Translations under genes and position numbers: made by a program
Shown: positions 35,088 through 43,039 of the stretch, piece after piece
Numbering within the stretch: position 1 is the stretch's first letter
Layout of the letters: every line of letters starts with the position of its first letter
Assembly (NCBI RefSeq): GCF_900114185.1
Contig: NZ_FOSE01000007.1
Location: forward strand, 1 to 64,000
Length of the DNA stretch: 64,000 bases
From: Cellulomonas sp. KH9
GTDB lineage: Bacteria; Actinomycetota; Actinomycetes; Actinomycetales; Cellulomonadaceae
Direction: 5' to 3'
Notes under the pieces: model-generated
Seen by the model: only the letters and a program-made list of their open reading frames with translations
Databases searched by the model: none
What the model was told of the DNA's origin: nothing

Positions 35088-35493
35088 GCGCGACGACGGG
35101 CACGACCGACAGGGCACCGCCGACGCCGCGGGCTCGTCCCCGCCCGACCGGTGGCTGCACGGCACGTGGCAGGTCGTGCGCGCGGACGGTGACGCGCTCG
35201 CGGACGGCCTCCAGGGCCCGCCGTGGCTCACCTTCGACGGTGACGGTGTGGTGTTCGGCTACGCGGGCGTCAACCGGGTGCGCGGCACCTGGTGGCTCGC
35301 GGGCAACGCGCTGACGTTCGGTCCGGTGGTCGCCACCCTCATGGCCGGACCGCCCGAGGCGGCGAGGACCGAGCGCGCTGTGCTCGGCCTCCTGCGCGAC
35401 GGCGGCGAGCTCGAGCGCGCGGACGACGTCGTCACGCTGCGGACCGCGGAGGGGCGCACGGCCGAGCTGGTCCGGACCACGCCGCGGGGCTGA
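35086..35493 (+). CDS. META-domain (HslJ-like) protein
   Basis: 135 residues. The C-terminal ~100 residues match the META pattern: WLHGTWQVV, PPWLTFDGDGVVFGYAGVNRVRG (the usual F...G.GCNR with Val for Cys), LTFGPVVATLMAGPPEA and AVLGLLRDG. The N-terminus is a short disordered stretch without a signal peptide, so it may be cytoplasmic. Function of META proteins is unclear; some are heat-shock or surface proteins. ATG at 35086 lies inside the fifth tandem repeat copy. Confidence 0.72.
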   Translation: MRDDGHDRQGTADAAGSSPPDRWLHGTWQVVRADGDALADGLQGPPWLTFDGDGVVFGYAGVNRVRGTWWLAGNALTFGPVVATLMAGPPEAARTERAVLGLLRDGGELERADDVVTLRTAEGRTAELVRTTPRG

Positions 35494-35581
35494 GCACCGG
35501 CCGGGACCGCGCCGCGGGGCGGGGTGAGGGCCGCGACCGCCCCGCGCACCCCGCCGCACCCGCCGGCGCCGGCACGACCGG

Positions 35582-36880
35582 TCAGGGGTACAGGCCGCGG
35601 ATCAGGTGCGCCTCGGCGACCCGCCGCACCCCGATGGTCATCGCGGCCTCGCGCAGCGTCACCGACTCGGCGCGGGCCAGCGCGGCCACCGCCTGGTGGC
35701 TCGCGAGCATGCGGTGCTCCAGGCGCTCGGCGATCTCGCCCTCGGTCCACCAGTACGCCTGGTTCGCCTGCACCCACTCGAAGTAGCTGACCACGACGCC
35801 GCCGGCGTTCGCCAGGATGTCCGGCACCACCACCACGCCGCGCTCGGCCAGCACCCGGTCGCCCTCCGTCGTCGTGGGGCCGTTCGCACCTTCCACGACC
35901 CAGCGGGCCTTGACCCGCTCGGCCGCCGTGGCGTCGATGACACCCTCGACCGCCGCGGGGACGAGCAGGTCGACGTCGAGCGCCAGCAGCTCGGTGTTCG
36001 ACACCGCGTCCGCGTCGCCGAACCCGGTGACGCCGCCGGTGCGTGCCGCGTGCTCGAGCAGGGCGGGCACGTCCAGGCCGTCGTCGCGCCGCACGCCCCC
36101 GTGCTGGTCGCTGACCGCGACGACGCGCGTCCCCGCCTCGTGCAGCAGGCGTGCGGCGTGCGATCCGACCTTGCCGAAGCCCTGGACCGCGGCCCGCACC
36201 TCCGAGAGCTCCACACCGTCGTCGCGCAGCGCGGCGCGGGCGGTGTGCACCACGCCCTGGGAGGTGGCCGTGGGGCGGCCCAGGGAGCCGCCGACGGCGA
36301 GGGGCTTGCCCGTGGTGACCGCGGGGATCGTGAACCCCTGGTTCACCGAGTAGGTGTCCATGACCCAGGCCATCGTGCGCTCGTCGGTGCCGATGTCGGG
36401 CGCCATGATGTCCCGCTCCGGGCCGATCATCGGGCTGATCTCGCTGGTGTACCGACGGGTGACGCGCTCCAGCTCGGCGGCCGAGTGCGCCTCCGGGTCG
36501 ATCGTGACACCGCCCTTGGCGCCGCCGTACGGCACGTCGACCACCGCGCACTTCCACGTCATCCACATGGCGAGGGCGCGCACCTCGTCGATGTCCACGC
36601 CCGGTGCGTACCGCAGCCCACCCTTGGCGGGGCCCCGCGAGATGTTGTGCTGCACGCGGTACCCGGTGAACACGCGGACGTCGCCGTCGTCACGCCGCAG
36701 GGGGACGGCCACCCGCAGCTCGCGACGCGGCGTCGAGAGGACCTCGTGCAGGCCGGCGTCGTAGCCGAGGATCTCGACGGCGCGGTCGAGCTGGTGCTGC
36801 GCGGTGGCCAGCGGTGCCGACGCGGGGTCGGCGGGGAGGGTCGCACGGTCCGTGGTCGGGGCGGGGAGGGTGTCGGCCAT
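35582..36880 (-). CDS. Glu/Leu/Phe/Val dehydrogenase family enzyme
   Basis: 432 residues. Oxidatively deaminates an amino acid, most likely glutamate. ELFV dimerisation domain with ISRGPAKGGLRYAPGV and the catalytic Lys in VPYGGAKGGVTID, then MAPDIGTDERTMAW. The NAD(P) domain has VQGFGKVGSHAARL and VEGANGPTT, and ILANAGGVVVSYFEW. Length suits NAD/NADP glutamate dehydrogenase of the GDH-2 size. ATG at 36880; the leader hexamer GAGGGT is 7 bases upstream. Confidence 0.93.
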   Translation of the reverse strand: MADTLPAPTTDRATLPADPASAPLATAQHQLDRAVEILGYDAGLHEVLSTPRRELRVAVPLRRDDGDVRVFTGYRVQHNISRGPAKGGLRYAPGVDIDEVRALAMWMTWKCAVVDVPYGGAKGGVTIDPEAHSAAELERVTRRYTSEISPMIGPERDIMAPDIGTDERTMAWVMDTYSVNQGFTIPAVTTGKPLAVGGSLGRPTATSQGVVHTARAALRDDGVELSEVRAAVQGFGKVGSHAARLLHEAGTRVVAVSDQHGGVRRDDGLDVPALLEHAARTGGVTGFGDADAVSNTELLALDVDLLVPAAVEGVIDATAAERVKARWVVEGANGPTTTEGDRVLAERGVVVVPDILANAGGVVVSYFEWVQANQAYWWTEGEIAERLEHRMLASHQAVAALARAESVTLREAAMTIGVRRVAEAHLIRGLYP

Positions 36881-36917
36881 GCCCCACACCCTCGCACGTG
36901 GCACGGTGCGGCACCCG

Positions 36918-37418
36918 TCAGCAGAGGCGGATGTCGGTGACCCACCGTGCGATGTTGCCGCCCAGGTGCCGGCTGTGCCGGGCGGGTACGAGCACGCACA
37001 TCCCGCGCGAGCCGTCGGAGTACACGGGGGCGACGAACAGGGCGCTGTGCCGGCAGTTGATGACGCGCGCGGACCACGGCGACGGGAACGCCAGGTAGTA
37101 GGACGACAGGTACGAGCACCATGCCTCCTCGTCCTCGATCGTCTCCTGCGGGCGGGCGTCGCCCGTGCGGGGGAGCGGCGGCGCCTCCGCGCTCCCCGCC
37201 GCACCGGCGGTCGCCCCCGACGCGTCGGGCGCGGGCGGGCTCACGGCGCCGGCGACGGCCTCCCTCGCGCCGGCGGCGGCGGGTGTCGCCGTCGCGATCA
37301 CCGCGAGGACCACGGCGGCGGCCGCGCGTCGGCGCGCGCGGCGGCGGGACTCGCGTGCGCGTTCGCGGCGGCTGGCCGGGCGGGTGTCGTCCGTCGTGAG
37401 GGTCGTGCTCCGGCGCAT
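36918..37418 (-). CDS. Secreted/anchored small protein, unknown function
   Basis: 166 residues, not recognised. An Arg-rich N-terminus (RRERARESRRRARRR) precedes a hydrophobic core AAAAVVLAVIATATPAAAG, a signal peptide or anchor. After an Ala/Pro-rich linker, residues ~105-165 hold three or four Cys (AWCSYLSSYYLAFPSPWS, INCRHSALFV, GMCVLVPARHSRHL, RLC at the very end). This suggests a small disulfide-bonded extracellular domain. ATG at 37418. An inverted repeat lies upstream (37456-37479). Confidence 0.7.
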   Translation of the reverse strand: MRRSTTLTTDDTRPASRRERARESRRRARRRAAAAVVLAVIATATPAAAGAREAVAGAVSPPAPDASGATAGAAGSAEAPPLPRTGDARPQETIEDEEAWCSYLSSYYLAFPSPWSARVINCRHSALFVAPVYSDGSRGMCVLVPARHSRHLGGNIARWVTDIRLC

Positions 37419-37455
37419 GGTGCTCCTCTCGGCCTCGACCGGGGTCGTGGCGGGG

Positions 37456-37479
37456 ACGCCGTACGTCGTTGTACGGCGT
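37456..37479. promoter_or_regulatory. Inverted repeat, possible operator
   Basis: acgccgtac-gtcgtt-gtacggcgt: perfect 9-bp arms and a 6-base spacer, ~40 bases before the secreted-protein ATG and ~100 bases downstream of the LacI gene's stop side. Could be an operator or a short hairpin. Confidence 0.4.
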
Positions 37480-37562
37480 CGCAACCACCCTGGCGGGGCT
37501 CGAGAGGCGTGTCAAGAACCGTCGGCACTCCGGTCATCGCCGGTGTTGCCGGTGCGGACGTG

Positions 37563-38606
37563 TCAGGCCGACGCGCGGACCACCAGCTCGGGGGCGAAGA
37601 TCAGGGGCTCCCCGGTCGGTGCGCCGTGGAGCTGGTCGAGCAGACGGGCCCCGGCCGCTCGGGCCATCGCCACGACCGGCTGGATGACGCTCGTCAGCGG
37701 TGGTGTGGTCGACGCGGCGACACCGAGGTTGTCGTACCCGACGACCGCGACGTCGCCCGGGACGTCGCGACCCAGCTCCGCGAGGACGCCGAGCGCGCCG
37801 GTGGCCATGAGGTCGGAGGCGATGAAGATGCCGTCCACGTCGGGGAACCGCGTCAGCAGGTCGCGCGCGGCGTGGGCGCCCGAGGTGATCGTGAAGTCGC
37901 CGTGCACCACGGCGGCCTGGTCGAGGCCGGCCTCCGACATCGCCTGCCGCCACCCGGCGAGCCGGTCGATGCCCGCGGACATGTCCTGCGGGCCGGCGAT
38001 CGTCGCGATGCGGCGGCAGCCCCGGTCGATCAGGTGCTGGGTCGCCAGCCGCCCACCCTCGGTGTTGTCCGTGTCGACGTACTGCACGTCCTCGTCCGGC
38101 GCCGACAGCGGGCGGCCGACGAAGACGTTGGGCACGTGCGAGGCCAGCAGTGCCCGGTCCAGCGCGTCGTCGCGGTGGTGGGAGACGACGATGGCGCCGT
38201 CGACGTGGCCGTTGCGCAGGTAACGGATCGTGCGCTCGCTCTCACCGGGCCGCGCGATCACCAGGACCACCTGGATGTCGGAGTCGGCCAGCGACGTGCT
38301 CAGGCCGTTCAGCGTGCCGGCGAAGAAGGGGTCGGACAGCACACGCTCGTCCGGCTCCGGGACGACCAGGGCGATGGAGTCGGTGCGGCGGGTGACGAGG
38401 GAACGGGCGGCCCGGTTGGGGGTGTAGCCCAGGTCGGCGACGGCGGCCTCCACGGCGGACAGCGCCTCGGGCGAGACCCGGAGCCCGCCGTTGATGGCGC
38501 GGGACGCGGTCGAGCGCGAGACCCCGGCACGTTCGGCCACCTGCTCGAGCGTCGGCGCCGCGGGGCGCAGCTGGTCGCTCTGGGTCGAGAAGTTGTCGAC
38601 CACCAT
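37563..38606 (-). CDS. LacI-family regulator (CebR/CelR-like)
   Basis: 347 residues. N-terminal helix-turn-helix TLEQVAERAGVSRSTASRAI (residues ~20-38) and hinge helix YTPNRAARSLVTRR, then a periplasmic-binding-protein-like core ending PLTSVIQPVVAMARAAGARLL. Close in order and length to CelR/CebR, which control cellulose-sugar uptake. It lies downstream of the ABC genes behind a terminator, so it likely has its own promoter. It probably binds the three boxes in front of the SBP gene. ATG at 38606. Confidence 0.93.
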   Translation of the reverse strand: MVVDNFSTQSDQLRPAAPTLEQVAERAGVSRSTASRAINGGLRVSPEALSAVEAAVADLGYTPNRAARSLVTRRTDSIALVVPEPDERVLSDPFFAGTLNGLSTSLADSDIQVVLVIARPGESERTIRYLRNGHVDGAIVVSHHRDDALDRALLASHVPNVFVGRPLSAPDEDVQYVDTDNTEGGRLATQHLIDRGCRRIATIAGPQDMSAGIDRLAGWRQAMSEAGLDQAAVVHGDFTITSGAHAARDLLTRFPDVDGIFIASDLMATGALGVLAELGRDVPGDVAVVGYDNLGVAASTTPPLTSVIQPVVAMARAAGARLLDQLHGAPTGEPLIFAPELVVRASA

Positions 38607-38705
38607 TGGTCATCCCCTCTGTGGCTGCACTGCGGCAGCGTCATCGTTCACGTGGCCGTCCTCCGGGAGCGCTCGTCCCGAGATTACCTGGCGGCCGGGT
38701 CACGC

Positions 38706-38742
38706 CCCCGGTCGGGCCGGCCGCATGGCGGCCCGACCGGGG
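38706..38742 (-). terminator. Terminator after the sugar ABC operon
   Basis: 13-bp stem ccccggtcgggcc / ggcccgaccgggg with an inner 3-bp stem, 11 bases after the second permease stop. Confidence 0.75.
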
Positions 38743-38753
38743 ACGTCGAGCGG

Positions 38754-39662
38754 TCAGCCCTTGACGGCACCCGCCATGATGCCTGCCACGAGCTGGCGGC
38801 CGGCGACCACGAACAGCACGAGCAGCGGGATCGTGGACAGCACGACACCGGCCATGATCAGGGACATGTCCTTGAAGTAGGACGCCTGCAGCAGCTGCAG
38901 CGCCACGGGCAGCGTCGGGTTGGTCGAGCCCAGGACGATGAACGGCCAGAAGAAGTTCGTCCAGGAACCGACGAACGCGAACAGGCCGAGCATCACGGCC
39001 GCCGGACGCGCCGCCGGCAGGGCGATGCTCCAGAACGTCCGGATCATCGACGCACCGTCCACACGGGCGGCCTCGATGAGCTCGTACGGCAGCGCCGACT
39101 CGAGGTACTGCGTCATCCAGAAGACGCCGAACGCGGTGACGAGGCCGGGCACGATGACGGCGACGAGCTTGCCGATCCACCCCAGCTCCGACATCACGAT
39201 GAACAGCGGGACGATGCCGAGCTGCGTCGGCACGGCCGTCGTGGCGATGACGAACAGCAGCAGGCCGTTGCGCCCGCGGAACCGCAGCTTCGCGAATGCG
39301 AAACCCGCCAGGGTGGAGAACAGCACCACCGACACCGACGTCGTGATCGCCACGATGAGCGAGTTCGTCAGCGCCTTCCAGAAGTTGATGTCGGCGGCGA
39401 GGACCTTGCCCGCGTTCTCCAGGAAGTTGCCCTGGGGGATGAGCGACGGGATGGGGTTCTGCGCGATCGTCGACGCGTCCGAGCTCGCCAGGAGGAAGGC
39501 GTAGTACAGCGGCAGGATCGAGCCGATGATCGCCACGGTGAGCAGCAGGTACGTGACCCAGCCCGGCCGTCGTTCCGAGCCGTACCCGCGCGTGCGCTTG
39601 GCGAACCGCGCGGCGCTCGCGCCGGCCGTCTGCCGGATGTAGGGAACCGAGGGCGCGCTCAT
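38754..39662 (-). CDS. Sugar ABC transporter permease (CebG-like)
   Basis: 302 residues, MalG type. Six membrane segments; the ATPase-contact EAA loop reads EAARVDGASMIRTFWSIALP near residue 210. The last segments end with LLVLFVVAGRQLVAGIMAGAVKG, the usual MalG-type tail. ATG at 39662 overlaps the stop of the partner permease by 4 bases (ATGA). No ATPase is encoded here; actinobacterial Ceb-type importers use the shared ATPase MsiK from elsewhere. Confidence 0.92.
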   Translation of the reverse strand: MSAPSVPYIRQTAGASAARFAKRTRGYGSERRPGWVTYLLLTVAIIGSILPLYYAFLLASSDASTIAQNPIPSLIPQGNFLENAGKVLAADINFWKALTNSLIVAITTSVSVVLFSTLAGFAFAKLRFRGRNGLLLFVIATTAVPTQLGIVPLFIVMSELGWIGKLVAVIVPGLVTAFGVFWMTQYLESALPYELIEAARVDGASMIRTFWSIALPAARPAAVMLGLFAFVGSWTNFFWPFIVLGSTNPTLPVALQLLQASYFKDMSLIMAGVVLSTIPLLVLFVVAGRQLVAGIMAGAVKG

Positions 39663-40666
39663 CGCTTGACCTTCTTCCGTGCCTGCTTCGGTGTCGATTC
39701 CGAGGCGATCCGTCGGGTCAGCCAGAAGTTGAGCATGCCCACGGCCAGGATGATGAGGAACAGCACCCACGCCACCGCGGCGGCTCGACCGAAGCTCTTC
39801 TGGTTGCCGAACCCGAGCTCGTAGATGTACATCGTCACGGTCATCCACTGGCGGCCGGGGCCGCCCTGGCCGGTCTGGTCGAACATGCGCGGCTCGTCGA
39901 AGATCTGCAGGCCACCGATCGTGGACGTGATGACCACGAAGATGATGGTGGGCCGGATCTGCGGGATCGTGATCGAGAAGAACTGGCGCAGCCGGCTCGC
40001 GCCGTCGATGACGGCCGCCTCGTAGAGGTCACGCGGCACGGCCTGCATGGCCGCGAGCAGGATGAGCGTGTTGTAGCCGGTCCAGCGGAAGTTGACCATG
40101 CTGGCGATCGCGGCGTGCGACGGCAGCACCGAGCCGTGCCACTTGATCGGCTCGACGCCGGCGAAGCCGAGCACGGTGTTCACGAGCCCGGACTGGTCGG
40201 CGAAGAGCTTGCCGAAGATGAGCGCGACGGCGACGGGGGCCACGACGTAGGGCACGAGCACGCCCATGCGCCAGAAGGTCCGCGCGCGCAGGTTCGCGTC
40301 GAGCAGGGCCGCCACGACGACGGCCACCATCAGCTGGGGGATCGTCGACAGCAGGAAGATGCTGAAGGTGTTGCGCAGGCCCTTCCAGAAGTTCGGCTCC
40401 TGGAAGACGAAGGCGAAGTTCTCGAAGCCGACGAACTCTCCCTGGCCGCCCAGCAGGTGCCAGTCGTAGACCGACACGTAGGCGGTGTACGCGAGCGGGA
40501 ACAGTCCGGTGAGGGCGAACAGCAGGAAGAACGGCGAGATGTACAGGTACGGCGAGACCTTGACGTCCCAGCGGCCGAGCGTCTGGCTGAAGCCGACGCG
40601 ACGCGGGGGCCGGGGGGAGTCGGGCAGCCGGCGCCCAGCGCGCGGCTGCGTGGTCGAGGTGGCCAT
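39659..40666 (-). CDS. Sugar ABC transporter permease (CebF-like)
   Basis: 335 residues, MalF type. An extended cytoplasmic N-terminus precedes YLYISPFFLLFALTGLFPLAY. The EAA loop is EAAVIDGASRLRQFFSITIP near residue 235. Six membrane segments. ATG at 40666, 88 bases after the SBP stop, with a hairpin between them. Probable substrate is a beta-gluco-oligosaccharide, by regulator and operator likeness. Confidence 0.92.
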   Translation of the reverse strand: MATSTTQPRAGRRLPDSPRPPRRVGFSQTLGRWDVKVSPYLYISPFFLLFALTGLFPLAYTAYVSVYDWHLLGGQGEFVGFENFAFVFQEPNFWKGLRNTFSIFLLSTIPQLMVAVVVAALLDANLRARTFWRMGVLVPYVVAPVAVALIFGKLFADQSGLVNTVLGFAGVEPIKWHGSVLPSHAAIASMVNFRWTGYNTLILLAAMQAVPRDLYEAAVIDGASRLRQFFSITIPQIRPTIIFVVITSTIGGLQIFDEPRMFDQTGQGGPGRQWMTVTMYIYELGFGNQKSFGRAAAVAWVLFLIILAVGMLNFWLTRRIASESTPKQARKKVKR

Positions 40667-40699
40667 GGGGGTCCTCCGGAGGCTCAGGGGCGACGCGGG

Positions 40700-40739
40700 C
40701 GAGGCCGGGCCGGTGGCGGTCGCCACCGACCCGGCCTCG
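40700..40739 (-). terminator. Intra-operon hairpin between SBP and permease genes
   Basis: Two stacked stems: cgaggccggg / cccggcctcg and cggtggcg / cgccaccg, separated by a C-A mismatch, with a 2-base loop (gt). Likely a partial terminator or 3' stabiliser that keeps the SBP level above that of the permeases. Confidence 0.6.
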
Positions 40740-40754
40740 TGCGGTCAGGTCAGG

Positions 40755-42056
40755 TCAGCCGAGACCCTGGACGACCTGGACGAAGGTGTCCCACTGCGCT
40801 GCCGGGTCGGCGCCGTTGACGTCCACCTCGACGATCGCGTTCGAGATCGCGTCCTGGATCGTGAAGTACTGCGGACCCTTGAACGGCACGACGACGTCCT
40901 TGGCACGGTTGGCGAGGATCTCGCCGACCGGGGCGTTGTTGAAGAACTCGTTGGTCGCGGACTTGATCTCGTCCGAGTCGAGCGCCTCGACCTGGCTCGG
41001 GAAGGTGCCCTTGTTCTGGAACGCCTCGATCTGCTGCTCCGGAGCCGTCAGCCACGCGGCGAGGTCCTTGGCGGCGTCGACGTTGGCACCCTGCGACGGG
41101 ACGGTCAGGAACGAGCCGCCCCAGTTGCCGGAGCCGCCGGGGAAGACGTCGGCGATGTCCCAGCCGGTGACGCCGGCCGCGTTGCCCGAGATGACACCGA
41201 GCATCCAGCCCGGCGCCAGCATGGCGGCGAAGCCGTCCGTCTGGAACGAGTTGGTCCAGTCGTCGCTCCACTGCGTGAAGTGGGCGGACAGCTTGTCGTT
41301 GACCGCAGCGGCCGTGACCTGGTCGTACATCTCCTTGATGCGCGGGTTGTCCAGCGCGGTGATGTCACCGGTGTCGGGGTCCTCGTAGGCCGCCTCCTCC
41401 TGGTTGACCATGCCCTGGTAGATGGCGGAGGCCGAGTCGAAGAAGGGCTTGCCCGTCGCGGCGGTGTACTGCTTGCCGACCTCGAAGAAGCCGTCCCACG
41501 TGGCGTCGGCGCCACCGAAGAGCGCGGCCACCGACTCGCGGTCGCTCGGCAGGCCGGCGGCCTCGAAGAGGTCGGCGCGGTAGGCGATGCCCTCCGGGCC
41601 GATGTCCGTGCCGTAGCCGATGAGCTTGCCGTCGGGCGTGGTCGCCTGCGCGACCTTCCACGGGAGCCAGCGGCCCTCGACGTCGGGGGAGGCCAGGTCC
41701 TCGAAGTAGTCCGGGTACTGCATGAGCTCGGGCAGCCAGTCGACCTCGATGGCCTCGATGTCGGCGGTGCCGGAGCCGGCGGCCAGACGCGTGTTGAGGT
41801 TCTCGCGGGCCTCGTTCGAGGTGGCGGCGACCTTCTGCTCGATGGTGACGCCCGGGTTCTCCGCCTCGTAGCGGTCGAACATCTCGTCGGTGTAGCCGAA
41901 CTCGTTGAACGTGGCGACCGTGAGGGTGATGTCGCCGCCGTCCGCGGTGCCCTCGTCGTCGGCTGCGTCGTTGCTCGACGAGCAGGCCGTGGCGACGAGC
42001 GCAATGCTCGTCATACCCGCTGCGAGCGCCCACGCCTTGCGTGTGGTCTTGCGCAC
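40755..42056 (-). CDS. Sugar ABC transporter substrate-binding lipoprotein (CebE-like)
   Basis: 433 residues. Signal with lipobox IALVATACSSS (Cys near residue 25), then an extracellular solute-binding protein type 1: LTVATFNEFGYTDEMFDRYEAENPGV at the start, and GYGTDIGPEGIAYRADLFEAAGL. The ligand is probably a cellobiose-type or other oligosaccharide. GTG at 42056 has aagggag 5 bases upstream. First gene of the operon; three CebR-like boxes precede it. Confidence 0.92.
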   Translation of the reverse strand: MRKTTRKAWALAAGMTSIALVATACSSSNDAADDEGTADGGDITLTVATFNEFGYTDEMFDRYEAENPGVTIEQKVAATSNEARENLNTRLAAGSGTADIEAIEVDWLPELMQYPDYFEDLASPDVEGRWLPWKVAQATTPDGKLIGYGTDIGPEGIAYRADLFEAAGLPSDRESVAALFGGADATWDGFFEVGKQYTAATGKPFFDSASAIYQGMVNQEEAAYEDPDTGDITALDNPRIKEMYDQVTAAAVNDKLSAHFTQWSDDWTNSFQTDGFAAMLAPGWMLGVISGNAAGVTGWDIADVFPGGSGNWGGSFLTVPSQGANVDAAKDLAAWLTAPEQQIEAFQNKGTFPSQVEALDSDEIKSATNEFFNNAPVGEILANRAKDVVVPFKGPQYFTIQDAISNAIVEVDVNGADPAAQWDTFVQVVQGLG

Positions 42057-42168
42057 AATGACTCCCTTGTCAGTCGGACGGCTGCCTCGCCGTACATCTG
42101 GTCCGTGCGGTCTGCCCGGACGTCGCCGACCGGACGGGCACCGCGCGTTGGGCTCGTGGGCCCAGACG

Positions 42169-42182
42169 TGGACGCGCTCCCA
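42169..42182. promoter_or_regulatory. CebR/CelR-like operator 1
   Basis: TGGACGCGCTCCCA matches 12 of 14 bases of the CebR/CelR site TGGGAGCGCTCCCA. Confidence 0.6.
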
Positions 42183-42193
42183 GCTCTTGCTCG

Positions 42194-42207
42194 CGGGAGC
42201 GTTCCCA
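42194..42207. promoter_or_regulatory. CebR/CelR-like operator 2
   Basis: CGGGAGCGTTCCCA matches 12 of 14 bases of the CebR/CelR site. Its centre is 25 bases from operator 1. Confidence 0.65.
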
Positions 42208-42273
42208 CGCACTGCGGACACAATCGACCCGGAGATGGTCGGGTGTCAAGGATCGGGATGGCGGCCGGGCGGG

Positions 42274-42287
42274 TGGTAGCGGTTCCA
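42274..42287. promoter_or_regulatory. CebR/CelR-like operator 3 (weaker)
   Basis: TGGTAGCGGTTCCA matches 11 of 14 bases. It lies ~80 bases beyond operator 2, a spacing that would allow DNA looping. Confidence 0.4.
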
Positions 42288-42387
42288 CGCGGCCGTCGCC
42301 GCAGGTCAGGGCCGTTTCCCACGCCGTCCACGTTACCCAATCGTTACGGCGTGGAGACCTCCTCGTAGCCGCCGATCGGGCGACGCC

Positions 42388-42924
42388 TCAGCGGGGCGCC
42401 GTGCCGCCCTGAGGGGCGTCGTCGTGCGTGCCCGCGAGCCACCGCGCGGCCACGGCCTCCTCCGTGCCGAGCGCACCGCGCACCGCCGCGGCGGCCGCCT
42501 CCTCGACGGCGGCGGCGAACAGCGGCACAGCGGCGCGCACCTCGCCGTCGTAGGTGACACGGGCGGCGGTGGGTCCGACGGGCGCGAGCGACGTGCGGCC
42601 GGTCACGCGCACCGGTGCGCCGGCGATCTCGACGACCACCGTGCCGGAGCGCGAGCCGTCGGGTCCGGGGGCCTCCCACGCCTCGACCTGCCGGACGTCG
42701 ATCCGGTCGCCGACGAACGGACGCAGGTGGGGTGGGATCTGCGCGGTCGGCAGCGCGCGGCGCGACGTGACGGTGAAGGCGGCGGCGGCGCTGCCGGTGA
42801 CGTCCACCTGCTGCTCCACGGCACCGGCGGCGCGCACCTTGGCGTGCACGTACGCGGGGTCCGCGAGGAGCTCTGCCGCCCCGACCACGTCGGTGGGCAA
42901 CTCGATCGTCACGTGCAGCTGCAC
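42388..42924 (-). CDS. DUF2505 family protein
   Basis: 178 residues. Has the START-like beta-sheet pattern of DUF2505: HVTIELPTDVVGAAELLADPAYVHAKV at the start, AFTVTSRRALPTAQIPPHLRPFVGDRI, GTVVVEIAGAPVRVTGRTSL, and the C-terminal amphipathic helix VPLFAAAVEEAAAAAVRGAL. Probably binds a lipid or other small hydrophobic molecule. GTG at 42924 with gaggggg upstream. Divergent from the PdtaS-like kinase gene. Confidence 0.72.
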   Translation of the reverse strand: MQLHVTIELPTDVVGAAELLADPAYVHAKVRAAGAVEQQVDVTGSAAAAFTVTSRRALPTAQIPPHLRPFVGDRIDVRQVEAWEAPGPDGSRSGTVVVEIAGAPVRVTGRTSLAPVGPTAARVTYDGEVRAAVPLFAAAVEEAAAAAVRGALGTEEAVAARWLAGTHDDAPQGGTAPR

Positions 42925-43027
42925 CGTGGACCCCCTCGGTGGTCGGGCTGGGGCGCGGGCGGTCGCCCGCACCCGTGGCGGGCCGGGTGCGCCGGGCCCG
43001 CCGTCGTCGAGCGTAGCCGCCGCTGCG

Positions 43028-43033
43028 TACCCT
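43028..43033 (+). promoter_or_regulatory. -10 element of the PdtaS-like gene, leaderless type
   Basis: TACCCT, 6 bases before the GTG start at 43040. Confidence 0.55.
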
Positions 43034-43039
43034 GGGCGG

